Assembly: GCA_000739535.1 (NCBI GenBank)
Contig: DF820464.1
Span: 242,717-306,716 of the forward strand
Source: Candidatus Vecturithrix granuli
GTDB lineage: Bacteria; Moduliflexota; Moduliflexia; Moduliflexales; Moduliflexaceae
Direction of reading: 5' to 3'
DNA length: 64,000 bases
Made by a program: the position numbers and the translations under genes
In this document: positions 59,544 to 64,000 of the stretch, one piece after another
Numbering within the stretch: the stretch's first letter is position 1
How the letters are laid out: the number at the start of each line of letters is the position of its first letter
Notes under the pieces: generated by a model
What the model saw: the letters and a program-made list of their open reading frames with translations, nothing else
Database searches by the model: none
Told to the model about the DNA's origin: nothing

Positions 59544-62500
59544 TCAGTGTTCCTGAAGATCATCTGGTAAATTCAGTTGTTGTAACGTATTTTTCAGATA
59601 TTCAATCTGCTGTTCGGTTATCCCGTCTTGTTTTGACAGGCCAAGGCGGATGCTGAGATCTATGCCATATTCCTGGCTCAACGGTGCAAGAATTGCGTGA
59701 TAAAACTCTTGCCAGGTTTCGGCCGACAGCTTGCCGGCCCATGTCAGATGTGTCAGCAGAGGCGGTTCAGGTCGTTCTTCAGGAGGGGCAAGCTGCTGGA
59801 CGAGTTGAGCCGGGGGTTCAAGTTTTTTGGAAAGGATTGTGACTTTAACCCAGGCGCTTTTCTCGCCGGCTGTTGCCCGCACTTCGAAATCGCTGCCATC
59901 CTTTTCGCCGGCCATAAAAACGCCTTTTTCATCAATGGTCCCGCCGGTTGCTTCCCAATGCACATTGCGTTTAATCTCTTCACCGTCTTCATCCAGAGCA
60001 TGGGCAGTAAAGGTAATCTTTTCGCCGGTCATGAGATTGACTTGCGGCGGATCAATCGTTAACGAGGTTAAGGTGGGGGTTAACCCGGATAAATAGGCTT
60101 CTGCGGTTTCAGGGGTGATGATGAACATGTCATCCGAGATCTCGACCTCAGACGCCAGTAAGGTTTTTTGATAGAAAAAGACGCTGTATTTTTGCTCCAC
60201 TTTCTGGCTCACATATCCTAATAACCCGTTGCTTGCGCCTTTCGCAATGGTCTCTTTCAAGATGTCCGGGTTGAGCAGCCTGGGAAAAAGCGGGGACGTA
60301 AAAAACATCTCCCGTACGGCGCGAGTGCTCCATTCTTGCCCATGCAGTTCTCCAGGCCAGTTTCGTGTGAGAAAACGCGGGCTGACTGTATCCACAACAT
60401 AATCAAATAAGCGCAATTGGTTCAGAAGAATGAGGGGGAGTGAATTCGTTTCACCAGGCTGGAATTTGCCTAAATCAAGGAATTCGATCCGGTGTTCTTT
60501 GTTCAAGAGTGCAATCTGTTTGTAACTCTGCCATACACATTCTCGCAGTCGTGTTCTGGCCTTCTCGATATTGACTCGTATTTGCTCCGCAATATTGGCC
60601 GGATCAAAATCCAGGGTGTCCTGTAAGGAAGCCGTTTCAGCCTGCATCTCATTCTGAAGTTCTTGCCAGGTGAGGAGGACTCGCGCTTCTGCGTACATAC
60701 AGCTTTTTTCATCAGACGCGACCCAAATCACGGCGTTCCGGAAGACTCGCGGTGCATCCCCGTATCGGTCTGTCAACGCCTGGAGGAAGGGCAACGTCGT
60801 AGGGTCGCGCCGGGTATGTTCGGGCGAGAGCACTACAAGGTTTAAGACGGGTTGATCCGGGACATCCTGGGGCTCTTCGGGAAACAGGGTAACCAGTGTG
60901 GAATTGGTAAAAAGGTCTTTAATCTCGGCTCGCACACATTCTTCAATTTGTTCTTCATCAATGTGCTGACGGCGGTCAGCAAACAGTTTATTCAAGTTCG
61001 GAATCAGACGAAAACGATAGCGTTTGTTTTCGCGTGTCAGATAATAACAATGTGCAACCAGCGCCTCCAGCACTGTGTCTACATGTTCGATCTGCATGGC
61101 CGGCTCGCCTACGGCAAATCGAATTTCCGGGGCAGTTGCTTCTACGCGGGTTGTTTCAAGCATTCCACCGGTTGATTCAAAAAAGATGACCGTCGCGGTT
61201 TTTTGGTGCAAACGGTCGTGCTTAATATCAGCGGCCGCCTCATTATCCAGGCGCGGCGCAAATGCTTCACGACCGACAATATCGGTAAAAATTGGAGGTT
61301 TGAGCCGTTGATCATTCCCTAATTGTTCGCGGACAGCAGTCCGAAAATTTAAATCTTCGAGGGGGGCCGCGCCTAAACTGATCAGCGGATCGGAATAGAC
61401 TTTGCTATACCCATCTTGATGCGCGCTGGCAATCCAAAAAGCTAATAAGCGGAGCATGCCGCGCGTGTATTGGAATTGCGGAAGCACTTGCCATTTGCGC
61501 ATAAACACGGAAAAGACAGCGGGGTGAAACGGATAAGCGTCACTAAAGAGCTGTTCTGCCTGATCAAAGGGAATCCAGGCGGGCAATTGGCCACGATTGG
61601 TTCTGATCCAGTGGGAGTAGGTGGCACAGGTTTCAAGAGCTTCATTCGAGAGTATGACGTTACCCTCCGGGGAAATGACGGCGGCATCCCACTGAAACAA
61701 GCGGCGTCGAATAATTTCCGGTAATTCCTTTTCTGTGGCTAACGGCGTGGCTTTGCTTACCTGAGAGAGCAAGGATTGATATTGTTCAATCACGCTGCTT
61801 CTCTCCATCTCCGCTGTCTGGTCTTTCGCTGGAAAAGTCAGCACAATCACGACATGCTCCAGAGTTCGCGCCTGCTCCGTCAGGTGTTGGAGGAAATGAT
61901 AACATTGTTCGACCATTCCGTATATTTGCGCACGAAAGGCATACTCCATCAGATCATCAATCAGAATCAGGCAGGGGGAGGCCTGCATGAGTATATCTCT
62001 CAGCACGTCTTTTTCCGGAGCGACCATCTGTTCATCGCAGGCTGCGATCTCGGCATAAGCCTCTTTTCCCCCTAGTTGAAAGGCGATTTCTCCCCAGGGG
62101 GTTTTACGGAGCGGCTCCGTACGTTTCCCACGTCGTCCTTTCTGTACATCAAATTCCGTTCCTACAAAGGCGGCCGTATGAACTTGAGGAATAGACGAAG
62201 CTCCTGCAACGGCTAATATTTTCTGAATGCCCATCCATTTGTGAGCTTCGGCACCATGCTGCGTCAGGTGGTGCAGCAGCGTCAGCGCATGGGTTTTTCC
62301 TTCCCCCGAATGCCCGATGACATGAAAGACCGCATTGGCTTCAACCATCTCTCCTGCCAGACGCCAGATGACTTCGGATGCCAGATGGGTCAGGGAGGTG
62401 GTTAAATACGTGTGCGTAAAAAAACTGGCAGGGTTGGAATACTCCTCAAGGGCCTGCTCTTCACGGACATGCTCCAAATTCACAGTGAATTGCATCGCCT

Positions 62501-62567
62501 CAGGTAAAGTTGCACTATATAATTCGTTGCGCGGTTTGACAATATCATACCAGGGTTTGAGTAACAT
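59544..62567 (-). CDS. Large DUF499-type AAA+ ATPase with an internal Ig-like domain
   Basis: The 1007-residue protein has an N-terminal leader (LKPWYDIVKPRNELYSATL), Walker A GHSGEGKTHAL (about residues 85-95) and Walker B LILIDDLMEYA (about 200-210), followed by a long helical body. Residues about 833-916 (TSLTIDPPQVNLMTGEKITF, then HWEATGGTIDEKGVF) form a bacterial Ig-like (Big) beta domain. The last 70 residues (TWAGKLSAETWQEFYHAILA) match the conserved tail of DUF499 proteins. This family is often near methylase/helicase genes in defence-like loci, but no such partner is here; the next gene starts the mrp operon. Function unknown. GGGAGAAA precedes the ATG. Confidence 0.75.
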   Translation of the reverse strand: MLLKPWYDIVKPRNELYSATLPEAMQFTVNLEHVREEQALEEYSNPASFFTHTYLTTSLTHLASEVIWRLAGEMVEANAVFHVIGHSGEGKTHALTLLHHLTQHGAEAHKWMGIQKILAVAGASSIPQVHTAAFVGTEFDVQKGRRGKRTEPLRKTPWGEIAFQLGGKEAYAEIAACDEQMVAPEKDVLRDILMQASPCLILIDDLMEYAFRAQIYGMVEQCYHFLQHLTEQARTLEHVVIVLTFPAKDQTAEMERSSVIEQYQSLLSQVSKATPLATEKELPEIIRRRLFQWDAAVISPEGNVILSNEALETCATYSHWIRTNRGQLPAWIPFDQAEQLFSDAYPFHPAVFSVFMRKWQVLPQFQYTRGMLRLLAFWIASAHQDGYSKVYSDPLISLGAAPLEDLNFRTAVREQLGNDQRLKPPIFTDIVGREAFAPRLDNEAAADIKHDRLHQKTATVIFFESTGGMLETTRVEATAPEIRFAVGEPAMQIEHVDTVLEALVAHCYYLTRENKRYRFRLIPNLNKLFADRRQHIDEEQIEECVRAEIKDLFTNSTLVTLFPEEPQDVPDQPVLNLVVLSPEHTRRDPTTLPFLQALTDRYGDAPRVFRNAVIWVASDEKSCMYAEARVLLTWQELQNEMQAETASLQDTLDFDPANIAEQIRVNIEKARTRLRECVWQSYKQIALLNKEHRIEFLDLGKFQPGETNSLPLILLNQLRLFDYVVDTVSPRFLTRNWPGELHGQEWSTRAVREMFFTSPLFPRLLNPDILKETIAKGASNGLLGYVSQKVEQKYSVFFYQKTLLASEVEISDDMFIITPETAEAYLSGLTPTLTSLTIDPPQVNLMTGEKITFTAHALDEDGEEIKRNVHWEATGGTIDEKGVFMAGEKDGSDFEVRATAGEKSAWVKVTILSKKLEPPAQLVQQLAPPEERPEPPLLTHLTWAGKLSAETWQEFYHAILAPLSQEYGIDLSIRLGLSKQDGITEQQIEYLKNTLQQLNLPDDLQEH

Positions 62568-62793
62568 TGGTTTCTCCCTTTGATATTCAGCAAAAGTCAG
62601 AAAATTCTTGCTTCTTCTTGATTCTTGTAGTTATTCACGCTCAGGAATATCTGCAAGAAAATTGAAAAGAATGTCAAGAGGAAAAGTTTCAGGAAATAAC
62701 TTAATTCGTTCACCTTCTATTTCAGAGAAAGTCGAAAACGACTTTGTTTATTTTGCTATAGTCTAAGTGTCGCCAAAAAAGATGATATTTTTA

Positions 62794-62822
62794 TTGACAA
62801 AAAAAAACGCGAGTGTTATCCA
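62794..62822 (+). promoter_or_regulatory. Candidate sigma-70-type promoter of the LivK-like gene
   Basis: TTGACA (62794-62799), a 17-base spacer and TATCCA (62817-62822). A possible leader hairpin (AAAAACGC ... GCGTTTTT) overlaps it. The 318-base gap between divergent genes (62568-62885) contains no gene. Confidence 0.4.
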
Positions 62823-62885
62823 AAATCGTTGCGTTTTTGGAGGATAGACAACAGTAATTGCCCTAACAGTAAGGAGGCTAAGGAT

Positions 62886-64000
62886 ATGCAAAAGAGTGTT
62901 AGATGTATTATTACCGTTCTTGGCATTGTGCTGCTATTTTCATTCTGCGCTCAGGCGCAGACAATTTCGATTGGCCTTAATGTTCCGATTACGGGGGATA
63001 TTCCCAAAGTCGGCGAGGGATCGAAGTTTGCGGCTCAGATGTGGCTTGAAGACGTTGAGGCGGCTGGCGGCCTTGAGGTCGGCGGCAAAACCTACAAAGT
63101 TGAGATCATCATTGAAGACAACGAGGCCAAAGCGGAATCGGCTGTCGCCGTTGCAACTAAGCTGATTACCGAAGATGAAGTGCTGGTGCTTGTCGGCCCT
63201 CAAGCGTCAAAACAGGCGGTGCCCGCAGGCGGCGTGGCCGACAATTATAAAACGCCGATGATTAGCCCCTGGTCAACAAATCCGAATACGACCAAAGATC
63301 GCCCTTACGTGTTCCGCGGCTGTTTTCTCGATCCCTTCCAGGGCCCTGTAGTTGCGAAATTCATCTCGGAGGAATTTGGATTGACGAAAGCTGCGGTGCT
63401 CTATGATGTCGCTAGCGACTACCCCAAAGGGCTTGCCGAATTTTTTAAGCAGTCCTGGGAAGAAATGCACGGCGCAGGCACGGTTGTAGCCTATGAAAGT
63501 TTTACGACCAAAGACACGGACTTCAGTTCCCAATTGACCAAAATTATTAATTCGGGAGCTGAGGTGATCTTTACCCCGCAATATTATAATGAGGTGGCGT
63601 TGATTGTGCAACAGGCGCACCAGTTAGGCTGGGATAGACCAATCGTGGGCAGCGACAGTTGGGGATCCGTAGAAACCGTCGAACTGTGCGGCAAAGATTG
63701 CTATGGCCTCTTCTTTAGCACCCATTATGCGGCCGCCGGAGCCACTGGAGCCACAAAGGAATTCATCGACAGATACAATGCGAAATACGGGTATGTGCCG
63801 GATGATGTGGCGGCTCTGACCTGGGATGCGTTGGGTATCGTGAAACGAGCGATTCAGGATTGCGGCAAAATTACCGGCGACATCAAAGATGACCGTCAAT
63901 GCGTACGTGACGCTATGGCGAAAATTCAGGAGTTTGAAGGGATTACCGGCAAAATGACCTTCACCGAAGAGGGCGATCCGATTAAGTGTGCGGTGATTGT
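62886..64000 (+). CDS. Branched-chain amino acid-type ABC binding protein (LivK-like), cut by the window end
   Basis: The visible 371 residues start at the ATG at 62886 (AAGGAGG eight bases upstream). They begin with a signal peptide (about 1-24, ending FCAQAQ) and show the type I periplasmic-binding fold: IGLNVPITGDIPKVGEGSKFAA, EDNEAKAESAVAVATKLI, LVGPQASKQAVPAGGVADNY, ALTWDALGIVKRA and ITGKMTFTEEGDP. LivK-type proteins bind leucine, other amino acids or small amides. Permeases and ATPases would be expected to the right of the window. It is divergent from the DUF499-type gene. Confidence 0.92.
   Translation, partial: MQKSVRCIITVLGIVLLFSFCAQAQTISIGLNVPITGDIPKVGEGSKFAAQMWLEDVEAAGGLEVGGKTYKVEIIIEDNEAKAESAVAVATKLITEDEVLVLVGPQASKQAVPAGGVADNYKTPMISPWSTNPNTTKDRPYVFRGCFLDPFQGPVVAKFISEEFGLTKAAVLYDVASDYPKGLAEFFKQSWEEMHGAGTVVAYESFTTKDTDFSSQLTKIINSGAEVIFTPQYYNEVALIVQQAHQLGWDRPIVGSDSWGSVETVELCGKDCYGLFFSTHYAAAGATGATKEFIDRYNAKYGYVPDDVAALTWDALGIVKRAIQDCGKITGDIKDDRQCVRDAMAKIQEFEGITGKMTFTEEGDPIKCAVI

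Noticed and set aside
59544-62567. Assignment of the DUF499-type gene to a BREX or other named defence system
   Set aside because: No methylase, helicase, PglZ or nuclease gene accompanies it in the window.
1-64000. CRISPR arrays, tRNA or rRNA genes
   Set aside because: No regularly spaced direct repeats or cloverleaf-like sequences were found by reading; the repeats present are inverted, not direct.

Overview
The window looks like a chromosomal segment of a Gram-negative, metabolically versatile heterotroph. The evidence is a periplasmic HtrA protease, a lipobox lipoprotein, TRAP and tripartite tricarboxylate (Tct) transporters with periplasmic binding proteins, three sigma-54 activators and a multi-subunit Mrp-type Na+/H+ antiporter. 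There is no rRNA, tRNA, CRISPR array, transposase or phage gene. The density of binding-protein transporters for organic and sugar acids, together with long palindromes in most intergenic gaps, recalls uncultured lineages such as KSB3/Modulibacteria or deltaproteobacterial relatives. That placement is a weak guess from memory, not something the sequence proves.

Layout. 0.2-5.6 kb: sugar or sugar-acid catabolism (periplasmic sugar-binding protein, cyclase, PfkB kinase, DapA-type lyase, divergent Ldh-type dehydrogenase). 5.6-8.8 kb: tctCBA transporter. 9.4-11.4 kb: SPASM radical SAM protein and a membrane-anchored protein. 11.6-15.2 kb: Ca2+/Na+ antiporter, DHH phosphoesterase, CDF metal exporter, MarC. 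15.3-20.4 kb: lysine 2,3-aminomutase-like enzyme coupled to an ATP-grasp ligase, with a divergent sigma-54 activator. 20.6-24 kb: TPR/caspase-like protein and a lipoprotein. 24.3-32.4 kb: a coherent D-threonate-type unit (TRAP dctPQM, PdxA2, DUF1537 kinase, PrpR-like sigma-54 activator). 32.6-36 kb: HtrA, DUF4416, YhbY, NrtR-like regulator. 36.4-40.4 kb: two radical SAM proteins and a peptide-binding protein. 40.6-45.1 kb: small coiled-coil protein, leuCD, DinG-like helicase. 45.4-49.5 kb: 2'-5' RNA ligase, a patch of gene remnants, an MBL-fold hydrolase and an esterase. 49.7-52.4 kb: unknown membrane protein behind a sigma-54 promoter, and a response regulator. 52.5-59.5 kb: Mrp antiporter operon with embedded EIIA-Ntr and PII-like genes. 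59.5-62.6 kb: large DUF499-type ATPase. 62.9 kb to the end: start of a LivK-type binding protein, cut by the window edge.

Themes. Nitrogen and sigma-54 logic recurs: I see convincing -24/-12 elements before the DUF1537 kinase (30256-30272) and the unknown gene at 49740-50270, and a plausible one before the aminomutase operon (17940-17954). The threonate unit also has two palindromic upstream sites about four helical turns apart. The second theme is an unusual load of intergenic inverted repeats. At least eight families occur, several nested, and outer arms of one family enclose cores of another. One hairpin family (about eight copies) looks like a standard terminator cassette and also sits between genes of transporter operons.
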